Origin: Brevibacillus humidisoli
Lineage (GTDB): Bacteria > Bacillota > Bacilli > Brevibacillales > Brevibacillaceae
Direction of reading: 5' to 3'
Length of the DNA: 64,000 nt
Assembly (NCBI RefSeq): GCF_020923435.1
Contig: NZ_CP087263.1
Span: 434,001-498,000, forward strand
Part shown: positions 1 through 8,989 of the stretch, one piece after another
Numbering within the stretch: position 1 is the first letter of the stretch
Layout: each line of letters begins with the position of its first letter
Position numbers and translations under genes: made by a program
Notes under the pieces: generated by a model
Told to the model about the DNA's origin: nothing
The model's database searches: none
The model's input: only the letters and a program-made list of their open reading frames with translations

Positions 1-1023
1 GATATCGCTTTTTTTCACCGCATCAAAGATGTTTTTCACACCCAGCAGATCTTTCGGCGTCTGGGGAACATGCTGCTCAAAACGCAGGTGTTCATACCCG
101 GGCAGAGTGGAAAACTTGAAGAAAAAAGTGGGATCAAGCGGACCGTCGATCCGGTACACCTCCCAATCCTCCAACTCCAGCCAGTCTTGCAGTGTGTTGG
201 TCAAAAAATCGCTCATGGCTGCGTCTACGGCAAAGCAGACCGGTTCTCCCATTCGCCGCTTTTTCAGCTCTTGTTCAATCGCTTCCAGCAGGTCTTCTGT
301 TTCGTCCTCATCAATGGTTAAGTCTGCGTTGCGGGTGATGCGAAACGGACTCGATTCCAGGATGCTGTACCCTTCAAACAGACGTTCCATATGCTTGCGT
401 ATCACGTCTTCCAGCAAGATAAAGTGAGACTCGCCTTCAGGAGACGGAAGCGGCAGGAAGCGAGGGACGACGGCAGGCACCTGAACGACCGCAAACAACG
501 GGTCTTCATCTTCCTCGTTATCTAGCAGGACTGCCAGATTCAAGCTTTTATTCAGCAGCATCGGAAATGGACGGCTAGCATCGACGGCCATCGGAGTTAG
601 TACAGGATAGAGGTGGTAATCGAAGAAATCCGTGACAAAAGCGGCCTGCTCTGCATTCAATTGATCTGCGGTCAAAAAACGAATCCCTACTCGTTCCAGT
701 TCGGGATAAATCTCATCCCGCAGTATCTCGTACATCCTGTTGGTTACGGCATGCGTCTGCTCCCAGACCGCAGCCAGCTGTTCTTTTGGCGTCATCCCTG
801 ATTTGTTGTCAGGCCCCTCAAACCCTGCTTTGACCTGATCTTTCAGCCCGGCTACCCGAACCATGAAGAATTCATCAAAGTTGCTGTTGACGATTGCGAC
901 AAACTTTAGTCGCTCCAGCAGCGGGTTGTCAGGATTGGCCGCTTCCTCTAACACGCGCTCATTAAAAGCAACCCAACTTAACTCCCGATTGATATAGTAT
1001 TGCGGAAGACTGAAATCATTCAT
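1..1023 (-). CDS. ppk: Polyphosphate kinase 1 (Ppk1), N-terminal part, cut by window edge
   Basis: Polyphosphate kinase reversibly transfers the gamma-phosphate of ATP onto polyphosphate. Reading leftward from ATG 1021-1023 the frame is open to base 1 (341 codons), so the C-terminal half with the catalytic histidines lies outside. The N-terminus reads MNDFSLPQYYINRELSWVAF, followed by FVAIVNSNFDEFFMVRVAGL, both hallmark stretches of the Ppk1 N and head domains. A ribosome site AGGAAAAGG lies just upstream of the ATG. The gene runs codirectionally with and about 80 bp downstream of an exopolyphosphatase-family gene, the usual pairing. Partial only because of the window boundary; identification is firm. 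Confidence 0.95.
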   Translation of the reverse strand, partial: MNDFSLPQYYINRELSWVAFNERVLEEAANPDNPLLERLKFVAIVNSNFDEFFMVRVAGLKDQVKAGFEGPDNKSGMTPKEQLAAVWEQTHAVTNRMYEILRDEIYPELERVGIRFLTADQLNAEQAAFVTDFFDYHLYPVLTPMAVDASRPFPMLLNKSLNLAVLLDNEEDEDPLFAVVQVPAVVPRFLPLPSPEGESHFILLEDVIRKHMERLFEGYSILESSPFRITRNADLTIDEDETEDLLEAIEQELKKRRMGEPVCFAVDAAMSDFLTNTLQDWLELEDWEVYRIDGPLDPTFFFKFSTLPGYEHLRFEQHVPQTPKDLLGVKNIFDAVKKSDI

Positions 1024-1101
1024 TCTGACTCAACCTTTTCCTTGTAAAGTGGAATGTCGTTCAAATATGCAACAGTATACCAATCTATTATTAAGCTTGT
1101 G

Positions 1102-2637
1102 TTAATCTTTGGCAGGATTCTGTATCGCCAAATAGGTAACAGGACGCTTCAGTAGTTTTGACATTTTGACCAGCACTTCTTGCAGCAGCGAATACTCAAT
1201 AAGCTCCTTTTTCGTTCCCACACATTCCAGTACCAGGTTTTCCCCGTTCATGCGCAGGAGAACGTTTTGAATCTGTTGTGTCATCGATCGATCCAATGCA
1301 CGGGCCAGCAGGATAATATATCCTAGCAGCTCGATCATCTTTTTGTCGGACTTGTCCACAATGTCCGAATGGCGGCTAAGCTGGGCTTGCAGTTGTTTGC
1401 TGTTCTTGTAGGACGAAATCATCGCGATCAGCAGGCGCTCCCGGTGGCTGAATCCTGGCAAGAGTACGTGTGACAGCAAATAAAACGTATGTTGCGAAGA
1501 CTCGTATACATTGATCGATCGACCGATATCGTGCAGAAGGGCAGCCGCCTCCAGCCAGTCTTTCTCTTCTGACCCCAGATCAATCAGATTTAGTTGGTTC
1601 AGATGGTCAAACAGGCTGGATGCCAGATGACGAACGTGAAAAGCATGCAATCGGTTCATCTGGTAGCGCGTCATAAACTGCTCGATACTGGTCTGTCGGA
1701 CGGTCCGTGCTGCCGGAACATGTTCATTGTGCCCCGCTTTTTCATGCAACAATCCGTCGCGCAGTCCCTTGTTGCTGATCAACAACCGCGTACCAGCAGC
1801 ACTCTTCAACAGCTGCTCAAAAACAATGATGCCTGGGATGATCACATCGGCCCGATCCTTTGACAATCCGGGGAGCTGTTTCCGCTGCTCCAGCGGCAGG
1901 CTGCCGGTCAACTCCAACATCTCGTCAACTTGCGCGGCGGACATTGTGTAATGATGCAAGCTGGCCATCGAGTAATGGATCTGACGCTGATGAATCTTGG
2001 CCAGATTCCTAGCGGTTCCACCGATGGCGACGACCGGGCAGCGTTTACTCCATATCCATGGACAGGCAGCCAACTGCTCGGCCACATATGCCCTCAACTG
2101 CTCCAGCTCTTCTGATGTAGGAGGATCGTGCTGCAGGAACTGCTTGCTTAGCGTGACCACCCCAAACGGCAAACTGATACATTCTTGCAGCCGCCGGTCA
2201 GTAAAATAGGTGATCTCGGTACTGCCGCCTCCGATGTCGATGGTAATCCCTTCCTCCAGGTTCATACTGCTTGCAACCGCGAGGAAACCGTAGCGGGCTT
2301 CTTGTTCCCCGCTTAACAGACGGATGCTGATACCGGTCTCGTGTTCAATCTCTTTCAAAAGTGTTAATCCATTGCGGGCCTGTCTGACGGCGGCTGTGGC
2401 TACTCCCACAACATGCTTCACCTGCCGGGCTTCCAGCAGTGATCGAAACTGACGCATCACAGACAGGGTTTGATCGATCCCTTCTTTGGCCAGGTACCCA
2501 TCGTGCAGGTAATTGCTCAGACGCAGAGTACGCTTCATATTGTCGATCTCATACAACAACCCTTGGTTATCCTGATGATATACCACCAGCCTGGCCGTAT
2601 TGGAACCCAGGTCAATCATTCCGATGTAGCTCTCCAT
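1102..2637 (-). CDS. Ppx/GppA family phosphatase with C-terminal HD domain
   Basis: Exopolyphosphatase / guanosine pentaphosphate phosphatase family, 511 residues. The ASKHA-fold phosphate-binding motifs are visible: MIDLGSNTARL near residues 6-16 and ITIDIGGGSTEI near 130-140. A C-terminal HD-type domain carries LLHDIGRS near residue 368. The start is placed at ATG 2635-2637 (MESYIGMIDLGSN) because homologues begin there; the open frame extends another 87 codons upstream without family-like sequence. It precedes ppk on the same strand, so synthesis and breakdown of polyphosphate (or (p)ppGpp turnover) are probably co-regulated. Which of the two activities dominates cannot be read from the sequence. 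Confidence 0.9.
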   Translation of the reverse strand: MESYIGMIDLGSNTARLVVYHQDNQGLLYEIDNMKRTLRLSNYLHDGYLAKEGIDQTLSVMRQFRSLLEARQVKHVVGVATAAVRQARNGLTLLKEIEHETGISIRLLSGEQEARYGFLAVASSMNLEEGITIDIGGGSTEITYFTDRRLQECISLPFGVVTLSKQFLQHDPPTSEELEQLRAYVAEQLAACPWIWSKRCPVVAIGGTARNLAKIHQRQIHYSMASLHHYTMSAAQVDEMLELTGSLPLEQRKQLPGLSKDRADVIIPGIIVFEQLLKSAAGTRLLISNKGLRDGLLHEKAGHNEHVPAARTVRQTSIEQFMTRYQMNRLHAFHVRHLASSLFDHLNQLNLIDLGSEEKDWLEAAALLHDIGRSINVYESSQHTFYLLSHVLLPGFSHRERLLIAMISSYKNSKQLQAQLSRHSDIVDKSDKKMIELLGYIILLARALDRSMTQQIQNVLLRMNGENLVLECVGTKKELIEYSLLQEVLVKMSKLLKRPVTYLAIQNPAKD

Positions 2638-2818
2638 GCCTATCCCTACTTTGTTTCTAGATCGAAAAGGAAAAACGGTGACTGTACCAGTATGTCCTGA
2701 TAGCTTTCTTACCAGCATACCCGACAGTTCTGCCGATGAAAAGAGGGGAGAGGGGGAATCCACGGTGGGAAAAAGCAACACCGACCACGTTAGGGTCGGT
2801 GTTCTGGAGATCGTCTGA

Positions 2819-3313
2819 TTACGCAAAGGTTCGACTGGTCGGCCATGAGCCTTGCAGCTTGCGAAGCTGAATGATTTGACCAGTGTGATACGCATCATGC
2901 AATAAAATACTGGTCATCAAGATTCCCATTGGTGTTTGCGGTATAGGTTGGTCAAAACTGTTATCATCCATTCCCGCCAAAGTCTCGCGAATCTGTTGAT
3001 GCACGTCTTGCAAGCGGTTAAGCGTCTCCTGCCAGCTCTGTTCGGCGTCGGCTGCTGCCCCAGCGGAAAACGTCTCATCGTTGTTTGCTGCCGTGGATGT
3101 CGGTTCGCTTCCTCTTAGTCGCTGGAGCACACGTTCTTTATAAAATAGCAGATGATTCACCGTCTCCCCGATCGTGTTGACGGCTGCTCCGGGTGGTCGC
3201 CAACTGGCCTGTTCCGCTGTCACGCCTGCCAGAGCAGGAACCAACGGCGGGTACCAGTCCTCCTTGTCGTATGTAATCTCCAGTTGATGCAGCAGCAATT
3301 CCATCCGATTCAT
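2819..3313 (-). CDS. DinB family protein
   Basis: A 164-residue DinB/YfiT-like four-helix bundle protein. It starts MNRMELLLHQLEITYDKEDW and shows the early helix ending in GETVNHLLFYKERVL and the late motif LLHDAYHTGQIIQLRKL; the histidines in these helices normally bind a divalent metal. Members of this family are thiol-dependent transferases (bacillithiol S-transferase is the characterised Firmicute type) or remain unassigned. The start ATG is preceded by AAGGAGGCATTGCC. It ends about 180 bp before the phosphatase start and is probably its own unit. The exact substrate is unknown. Confidence 0.8.
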   Translation of the reverse strand: MNRMELLLHQLEITYDKEDWYPPLVPALAGVTAEQASWRPPGAAVNTIGETVNHLLFYKERVLQRLRGSEPTSTAANNDETFSAGAAADAEQSWQETLNRLQDVHQQIRETLAGMDDNSFDQPIPQTPMGILMTSILLHDAYHTGQIIQLRKLQGSWPTSRTFA

Positions 3314-3384
3314 GGCAATGCCTCCTTATCTCTTTGTTACCCACCGGTTGGCAGGAGAGTTATAATAGCAGTAACACAAATGTT

Positions 3385-3412
3385 TTGAGTAACGATCTAA
3401 ATCGTATATAGT
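3385..3412 (+). promoter_or_regulatory. Sigma-A-like promoter for the CGNR gene
   Basis: TTGAGT at 3385-3390 and TATAGT at 3407-3412, spacing 16, about 65 bp before the GTG start at 3476. Read directly from sequence; activity not tested. Confidence 0.55.
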
Positions 3413-3475
3413 GGTTACAAAAAAAGAATATCATCTCTCGTGGTAATGGTCAACGGCATTTTAGGAGGTTACATC

Positions 3476-4039
3476 GTGGAGTGGTTATGTCTCGATTTTC
3501 TCAATAGTGAGTGGCGCGACTGGCGGGGCTCGGGCCGCCAGGAAGATCGGCTGGACCAGCTTGGCTGGCTTACACAGTTTCTGGGGAAGTGGGGATTGGA
3601 AGCACCACTGCCGCCAGATCCCGAGATGCGGAGCCGTCTGGGTGAACTGCGGCAGAGGATGCTCGGCATGGTGGAAGCGATCGTCGAGGGGGGGCCTGTT
3701 GAGGATGCGGATCTGGAGGCAATCAATCTGCTGCTGGAGCAGGTGCCGACCTACTCTCGGCTGATCCGCAGCGGTGAAGCGTATTCCCAAGAACAGGTTG
3801 CGTTAGCCCGGGGGTGGCCTCTTGTGATGGGGCGGATCGCTGCTTCCTTTGCCGATATGCTGGCGGGAGAAGATCTTCGCCGATTGAAGATCTGTGCAAA
3901 CGAGGACTGCCGTTGGGTGTTTTTTGATCAGAGCCGGAATCGCACAGCTAGATGGTGTGATGACCGGATGTGCGGCAACTTGATGAAAGTACGCCGGTTT
4001 CGGGAGCGGCAGAAGGCGAAGGGGACGAAGGATGGTTAA
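3476..4039 (+). CDS. CGNR zinc-finger / ABATE domain transcriptional regulator
   Basis: A 187-residue protein with an N-terminal ABATE-like region (EWLCLDFLNSEW) and a C-terminal CGNR zinc finger, CANEDCRWVFFDQSRNRTARWC then CGNLMKVRRFRER, containing the four cysteines and the signature CGN. Such proteins are thought to be stress-related DNA-binding regulators. The start is placed at GTG 3476, which follows TTAGGAGGTTACATC; the longer frame from 3440 has no ribosome site. It is transcribed away from the DinB gene and stands alone. Confidence 0.8.
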   Translation: MEWLCLDFLNSEWRDWRGSGRQEDRLDQLGWLTQFLGKWGLEAPLPPDPEMRSRLGELRQRMLGMVEAIVEGGPVEDADLEAINLLLEQVPTYSRLIRSGEAYSQEQVALARGWPLVMGRIAASFADMLAGEDLRRLKICANEDCRWVFFDQSRNRTARWCDDRMCGNLMKVRRFRERQKAKGTKDG

Positions 4040-4160
4040 CCAAGCCGGGCAATCGCCGAGTGCAGAATAACAGACAGAGGCGCGCGGGGGAGAACAATCC
4101 TTTTCCTGCGGTCGCTCAAGGCCACCCTTCAAGGCAAGGAAGCGGGACTATTCGCTGAAA

Positions 4161-4189
4161 AGGCGGCTGCCTATTCCGGTCAGCCGCCT
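4161..4189 (-). terminator. Hairpin, probable terminator of the VOC gene
   Basis: AGGCGGCTG (4161-4169) pairs with CAGCCGCCT (4181-4189). On the minus strand the stem is followed by CTTTTCAG, a short T-run, about 80 bp past the end of the VOC gene; the plus side has no T-run. Confidence 0.45.
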
Positions 4190-4267
4190 ATAAAGGATAT
4201 GTTCGGTGCTCAAGCTCCACAAAGGTACGTTAAGCCATGGTTGAACATTGTTGCGTATATCGAGGAT

Positions 4268-4648
4268 TTATTTTTTTTCTATTACAGCAAAGTAATTTTC
4301 TTCATGATCTGCAAAGTTAAATACCCTGCCGGAAGGCATTTGTACAATTTCTCCGACTTTGACATTTTTATTGGATAAGTCGCTATGTAGTTCGTCGAGA
4401 TGCTCCGTAAAAAACAGTAAAGAAGGCGTACCAAGATGTAACTCAGGTTGCATCTTAGCAACCAATTCCTTATTGTGCAGAACGATGCTTGTCTCTGCGC
4501 CCTGTCTAGGAGCGATTTCAATCCATCTCATTCCTTGACCGTTGTTTTCATCAGAAATGACAGAAAATCCTACTTTTTCTGTCCAAAATGTTACAGCCTC
4601 ATCTTGGTTACTTACATATAACATGATTTGACCGACTTTGCTGATCAT
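4268..4648 (-). CDS. VOC superfamily (glyoxalase/bleomycin-resistance-like) protein
   Basis: A 126-residue single-domain vicinal-oxygen-chelate protein. It begins MISKVGQIMLYVSNQDEAVTFW, typical of the first beta-alpha-beta unit, and ends with FADHEENYFAVIEKK, the usual C-terminal strand with an acidic metal-ligand position. VOC proteins include glyoxalases, dioxygenases and antibiotic-binding proteins; nothing here selects one. CGAAGGAGTG precedes the ATG. Codons look more AT-rich than in neighbouring genes, so it may have been acquired separately. Confidence 0.8.
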   Translation of the reverse strand: MISKVGQIMLYVSNQDEAVTFWTEKVGFSVISDENNGQGMRWIEIAPRQGAETSIVLHNKELVAKMQPELHLGTPSLLFFTEHLDELHSDLSNKNVKVGEIVQMPSGRVFNFADHEENYFAVIEKK

Positions 4649-4819
4649 AGACTTTTACACTCCTTCGATAGGTGTTTCTCTATATTATAACAAGTGAAAT
4701 CCGTAATGATTTCTTTTCAATTGCGCATTTTCGGACATTCAAAGCTTTTTTTGTGCAACGGAGAAAGGGTCTGTCTTCCTACGTAGGTAATGAAGAGCCC
4801 TTGCATGGGATCATGTACC

Positions 4820-5590
4820 CTACAAACAAAGCAGCAATTCCTGCAGAGAGTGAATGACAATCTTCGGAGTCCATTCCGGCGAAAGTGCGGTGAACTCGTT
4901 CCTCCTGTTTTCTGCGGCCCACTTTTGCTCACAGGCCGCGATCACCGTTGGATGGCTGGCGCGGGTCTGTGGTGCCAACGAGACAGCCTCCTTCGGCAAT
5001 CTGCGGTAAATCCAGACAGACAGCGTATCGACCCGATTGGCCAACTGAACATCGTGGTCCAGGCGATCACCGATATGGGCCACGATCTCTCCCTCTAACT
5101 GCAACGGCCGCAGGATCTCCGTTTCCGGTTTGGCGCAGCCCACCATTTCCGGTGTAATGATTCGTTCAAACTGTTCCGCCAATCCTAACGCTTCCATCAC
5201 GGGGAACTGGTATTTGCGGAATCCGTTGGTTACCGCTGCCAGCGAGTAGCCGCGCTCCCGAAGCTGTTCCAACACATGAATCACTGTTTCTTCCAGCAGA
5301 TAGCTATACGGATGCACAGCATATGCTGTAACCAGTGCCGCGATGTCAATCTCTACGGACAGACCGAGACGCCTGAACAATTGTCGGACGATGTCATCCC
5401 AGTCGTAAGCGGCCACCCATTGACGGGCGGCGAACCGCCGCTCATGCTCCGCTACCAGCGCCGCTGTGGTGTCATACGGTCGACCGAGGTGCTTGGCAGC
5501 GATGGCTGCTACTTCCGGAAATACCGCTTTGCCAAACGGATTCTGCATCAGGGTACCGTCCAGGTCAAAGCTGATCCACTTTTTCATCAC
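4820..5590 (-). CDS. HAD superfamily hydrolase (phosphatase-like)
   Basis: A 256-residue haloacid-dehalogenase-fold protein with all four motifs: FDLDGTL near residue 8 (nucleophile Asp and acid/base Asp), AVTNG (motif II), the lysine in GCAKPETEI (motif III) and GDRLDHD (motif IV). A helical cap lies between motifs I and II, as in the subfamily of YjjG-like phosphatases. Its ATG overlaps the TGA of the upstream permease gene by 4 bp, so it is translationally coupled to the sugar ABC transporter. That context suggests a sugar-phosphate or sugar-acid-phosphate phosphatase; this is inference. Confidence 0.85.
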   Translation of the reverse strand: MMKKWISFDLDGTLMQNPFGKAVFPEVAAIAAKHLGRPYDTTAALVAEHERRFAARQWVAAYDWDDIVRQLFRRLGLSVEIDIAALVTAYAVHPYSYLLEETVIHVLEQLRERGYSLAAVTNGFRKYQFPVMEALGLAEQFERIITPEMVGCAKPETEILRPLQLEGEIVAHIGDRLDHDVQLANRVDTLSVWIYRRLPKEAVSLAPQTRASHPTVIAACEQKWAAENRRNEFTALSPEWTPKIVIHSLQELLLCL

Positions 5591-6408
5591 TTCACCGCCC
5601 CTGAGGTTAATCCCTCAATAAACTGCTTGGAAGCAAACAAAAACGCGATAATCATCGGCAGCGAAGAGATGGCCAGACTGGCAAACAACAGGTTCCACTC
5701 CGTATCGTACTCGCCAAAGAAGGTAAGCACGCCAAGCGGGATCGTGCTCAACTCGGTACTCTTCAGGAAAATCAGCGGGTAGAAGAAATCGTTCCACACG
5801 CCGATCAGGTTGACGATCCCCACGGTAGCCAGCGCCGGTTTCATCAGCGGCAGGATAATCTTGTAGTACACCTGAAACCCGTTGCAGCCGTCGATTCGCG
5901 CCGACAGGTCGAGATCTTTCGGCAGCGTGCGGAAAAAGCCGTAAAAGACGAAAACAGCAAACGGAATGTTCCCGGCCACATAGATGATCACGAGCGAATG
6001 AAGCGTATCCAGCAAGTTCAGTTTTAACATTAACATGTACAGCGGCAAGATAGCCAGCTTCATCGGCAGCATCAGTCCCAGCATGAAAAAGAACAGAATA
6101 AACATGTTCCACCGGAAGCTGTAGCGCGACAGATAAAAGGCGGCCAGTGAAGAGACGAACAGGATCAGGAAGACAGACATGGCGCTTACGTAGATGCTGT
6201 TCCAGACGTATTGTTTAAAGTTCACCTCGTCCCAGACCTGAAAGTAGTTGTCTAGTGAGATTTGGCTGGGCAGCCCCAGCGGCGAAGTCAAAATCTCCAT
6301 ATTGGTTTTGAACGAAGAGGCAATCATCAAAAAGATCGGGTACAGGGCCAGAAAGGCAAAGAGACCTAGCACCAGATACTTCAGCCATTGTCCGGCTCGC
6401 ATAGTCAT
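5587..6408 (-). CDS. Carbohydrate ABC transporter permease (MalG/CUT1 type)
   Basis: A 273-residue inner-membrane permease with six predicted hydrophobic segments. The start is taken at MTMRAGQWLKYLVLG (ATG 6406-6408) behind AAGGTGGGATC; the upstream extension overlaps the previous gene and lacks membrane character. The CUT1 EAA-type coupling loop is visible as DLSARIDGCNGFQVYYKIILPLMKP. With the preceding MalF-type permease and the lipoprotein binding protein it forms a sugar importer. No ATPase gene is present; in Firmicutes such systems commonly use a shared MsmX-type ATPase encoded elsewhere. Confidence 0.9.
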   Translation of the reverse strand: MTMRAGQWLKYLVLGLFAFLALYPIFLMIASSFKTNMEILTSPLGLPSQISLDNYFQVWDEVNFKQYVWNSIYVSAMSVFLILFVSSLAAFYLSRYSFRWNMFILFFFMLGLMLPMKLAILPLYMLMLKLNLLDTLHSLVIIYVAGNIPFAVFVFYGFFRTLPKDLDLSARIDGCNGFQVYYKIILPLMKPALATVGIVNLIGVWNDFFYPLIFLKSTELSTIPLGVLTFFGEYDTEWNLLFASLAISSLPMIIAFLFASKQFIEGLTSGAVK

Positions 6409-6421
6409 GTACGATCCCACC

Positions 6422-7381
6422 TTATTGTTCGAATTCCTTGCGTTTGAAGAAGAAGAGCATGGCTGCGGTGGCACTGGCGATGATCAGGACCAGGACAATG
6501 GCCAGTGCCGAGCCAAGACCGATCGACTCGCCTCCCTCTACGGTTCCGAAAGCCAGCCGGTAAAAATAGGTGGCCAGCACATCGGTAGAGTAGTAAGGCC
6601 CTGCTGCTGAGCCCTGCATCGCAAAGATCAACTCAAACGTCTCAAAGGAACCGATAAAGGTGAGGATGGTCATCACCATGATCGACGGCATCGCCATCGG
6701 GATTGTAATGCGAAACAGCATGCGCAGGCCGGAGGCGCCATCGATCTTCGCCGCTTCGTATATCTCGGACGGGATGGCCTGCAATCCCGCCAAAAAGATC
6801 AGTACGGCAAAGCCCAATCCGTACCAACTGTTGACCAGAATGATTGTGTACAAGGCTGTATCCGGGCTGCCCAACCACGGTCGCGTCAGCGACTCCAGCC
6901 CGATGAAGCTGAGGAACGTATTTAATGCACCGTAGGTAGGATTGAGAATCAAGCTGAACAGGAAGCCAACCACGATCACAGACAACAGCTTCGGCAGGAA
7001 AATCACTGTTTTGAAAAACTCTTTGCCGCGAATCTTGCTGTTGATTAACAACGCCAGCAAAAAGGCAATCACCATCTTGGACACGACTGTGCCGATAAAA
7101 AAGATTACGTTGTGACCGAATGCATTGGCGAACATCTCCTGAAACGGTGATTCTGTAAACAGCCGCACAAAATTCTCCAGACCAACAAACTGATCGCGCT
7201 GCATGCCGTCCCAAGAGTAAAAACTGTTCAGGAAAGCCGTAAAGATCGGATACACCTGAAAACCGACGTAGAAAATCATCGCTGGCAGTAAAAAGAGATG
7301 AACCAGATGCTTTTTGTAACCGCGCTTTCTTGCGGCGGGTCGGGTCATTTTTACTTCGGTTCCTTTTTCCAAGGTTGTCAT
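6422..7381 (-). CDS. Sugar ABC transporter permease (MalF/CUT1 type)
   Basis: A 319-residue permease with an N-terminal positively charged stretch (RPAARKRGYKKH) and six or so membrane spans. The coupling loop reads EIYEAAKIDGASGLRMLFRITIPMAMP, the classical EAA motif. GATAGGAGATTTTCGTC precedes the ATG at 7379-7381. It lies between the binding-protein gene and the MalG-type permease, the standard CUT1 operon order (SBP, F, G). Confidence 0.92.
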   Translation of the reverse strand: MTTLEKGTEVKMTRPAARKRGYKKHLVHLFLLPAMIFYVGFQVYPIFTAFLNSFYSWDGMQRDQFVGLENFVRLFTESPFQEMFANAFGHNVIFFIGTVVSKMVIAFLLALLINSKIRGKEFFKTVIFLPKLLSVIVVGFLFSLILNPTYGALNTFLSFIGLESLTRPWLGSPDTALYTIILVNSWYGLGFAVLIFLAGLQAIPSEIYEAAKIDGASGLRMLFRITIPMAMPSIMVMTILTFIGSFETFELIFAMQGSAAGPYYSTDVLATYFYRLAFGTVEGGESIGLGSALAIVLVLIIASATAAMLFFFKRKEFEQ

Positions 7382-7517
7382 GACGAAAATCTCCTATCTG
7401 AACTGTGCTAAGTCATACGGACAGAAACATTCAACATGAAAGAACGATCGGAATAAGCGGGAAAAACAGGATACAGCCAAGAGATCACTCACTTGACTGT
7501 ATGTTTGTCATCCCATT

Positions 7518-8819
7518 CTATTTTTGTGGAGTAAACCACTTGTCAGCTGATTTTTGTGCTTCGTCTGCCACCTGCTCGACAGTGAGCTGATCGATGTACA
7601 TACCCTGCAGAGCGTTTTCAAACGTAGTTTTGGTAGTTGGGGTTCCATCGCCAAAATGGACCAGCATCAGATAAGGAGTATTGCTTTTTTCGGTCAGCTC
7701 CGTCATCTTTTTGACCAGCGGGTGTTTCGGTACAACACCGCTGATCGCACTGACGCGGTTTAGTTCGTCACTGTACATCTGCCCGAATTCTTTGGAGGCG
7801 AGGAACTCCATGAACTTCTTGGCTTCTTCCTGATGTTTGGAGGATTTTACCACGCCGAACGAACCGTCAACCCATGTCGTCATCGGCGTAGTACCGCCTT
7901 TTTCAGCGGCAAATGTCGGAATGACGTCCAAGGGCAGGTCTGGATTGTTTTTCTCAAATGTCTGCAAACGGTGGCTGCCGTTAATGTACATGGCCGCTTT
8001 GCCAGTCAGGAACAACGCTTGGGCATCTTTATCATCAATGCCGATGAAATCTTTGGGGAAGAAGGACTCCATATCGGCCATCCGCTGGATGGATTGGATA
8101 AAGGCAGGATCTTTCAGATTGACTTCCCCTTTGAGTGCTTTTTCGACAAAATCGTTGCCGCCGTAAGCGGTTGTGCCGATCACGCTATGGGTCATCGACA
8201 GCAGGTAGGCGGCTTTGCCGGACTGAGCGACGGGAACTATCCCTTTGCTCTGCAGCTGCTTGGAGACGTCGAGGAACTCGTCCCAGGTCTGTGGTACTTG
8301 TACATTGTTCTCTTCAAACACCTGTTTGTTATAGAAGATCACGCCGTTATTGAGAAACAGCGGGACACCGTATACGTTGCCGTCGCTGCCGCGTGCCGCA
8401 TCCAGGTAAGCTTGTTGAATGTCGCTCACCCCTTTTACATCGTCCAGCGGAACCAGGTAGCCGGCGTCGGCCATTGTTTTGGTCCCTTGATACGGACGAA
8501 GCTGTACGATATCGGCCCCGGTGCCCGAGGTGAGCGTATTGGTCAGAATCGTGTTGTACTCTGTGGACTTAAACGGCTTAAACGTAACCTTGATCGTTGG
8601 GTTCTCTTTCTCAAACGCTGCGATAAACTTTTCATACGCTTTCTTGTCTTCAGGCCGCCAACTGTACATGATCAGCTCAACCTGTTCTCCTTGCGTATTG
8701 CCTACTCCTTCGCCACCGGAGCCACTGCCGCTTTGACCGGATTGCGAACTGCTGCATCCGGACAAAAGCAGAGCTGCGGCAAACATCCCGCAGAGTAGCT
8801 GCATTCCCATCTTTTTCAT
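7518..8819 (-). CDS. Extracellular sugar-binding lipoprotein of ABC transporter (family 1 SBP)
   Basis: A 433-residue solute-binding protein with a lipoprotein signal: a hydrophobic segment ending LLLSGCSSSQSG, where the Cys at about residue 22 would be lipidated. It is followed by a Gly/Ser linker and a mature domain beginning VELIMYSWRPEDKKAYEKFI. The family-1 SBP fold is supported by GTGADIVQLRPYQGTKTMADAGYLVPLDD and GKAAMYINGSHRL. It is the first gene of the transporter operon, downstream of a good promoter at 8907-8935. The ligand cannot be named; proximity to sugar-acid genes makes a sugar or sugar acid likely. Confidence 0.92.
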   Translation of the reverse strand: MKKMGMQLLCGMFAAALLLSGCSSSQSGQSGSGSGGEGVGNTQGEQVELIMYSWRPEDKKAYEKFIAAFEKENPTIKVTFKPFKSTEYNTILTNTLTSGTGADIVQLRPYQGTKTMADAGYLVPLDDVKGVSDIQQAYLDAARGSDGNVYGVPLFLNNGVIFYNKQVFEENNVQVPQTWDEFLDVSKQLQSKGIVPVAQSGKAAYLLSMTHSVIGTTAYGGNDFVEKALKGEVNLKDPAFIQSIQRMADMESFFPKDFIGIDDKDAQALFLTGKAAMYINGSHRLQTFEKNNPDLPLDVIPTFAAEKGGTTPMTTWVDGSFGVVKSSKHQEEAKKFMEFLASKEFGQMYSDELNRVSAISGVVPKHPLVKKMTELTEKSNTPYLMLVHFGDGTPTTKTTFENALQGMYIDQLTVEQVADEAQKSADKWFTPQK

Positions 8820-8906
8820 TTCTGTTTCTCCTCCCTGCGATTCGTTGAATGATGAACCTGCGTCCCTTTGAAAAAAGGAATATTTATGTAATTTTATTTC
8901 AGATTT

Positions 8907-8935
8907 ATTATAATTTTTATGAAATATTAATTCAA
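8907..8935 (-). promoter_or_regulatory. Sigma-A promoter of the ABC transporter operon
   Basis: On the minus strand TTGAAT (8930-8935) is followed after 17 bp by TATAAT (8907-8912), about 90 bp upstream of the binding-protein ATG. It sits just beyond the terminator of the preceding sugar-acid operon, so the transporter has its own promoter. Confidence 0.75.
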
Positions 8936-8951
8936 GAAGTTTTTGAAATTT

Positions 8952-8986
8952 TAAAAAGAGGAGCCCGAGGCGGTTGCCCCGGGCTC
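8952..8986 (-). terminator. Rho-independent terminator of the sugar-acid operon
   Basis: GAGCCCGAGG (8961-8970) pairs with CCCCGGGCTC (8977-8986) with one internal mismatch. On the minus strand the stem is followed by CTCTTTTTAAAA. It lies directly after the aldehyde dehydrogenase stop codon (TAA, 8990-8992). Confidence 0.85.
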
Positions 8987-8989
8987 TGT

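Noticed and set aside
1594-2818. Several plus-strand open frames opposite the Ppx/GppA gene
   Set aside because: Shadows of a well-supported coding region; no family-like sequence or ribosome sites.
7833-8798. 321-codon open frame opposite the sugar-binding protein
   Set aside because: Antisense shadow; the minus-strand frame is an unmistakable SBP with lipoprotein signal.
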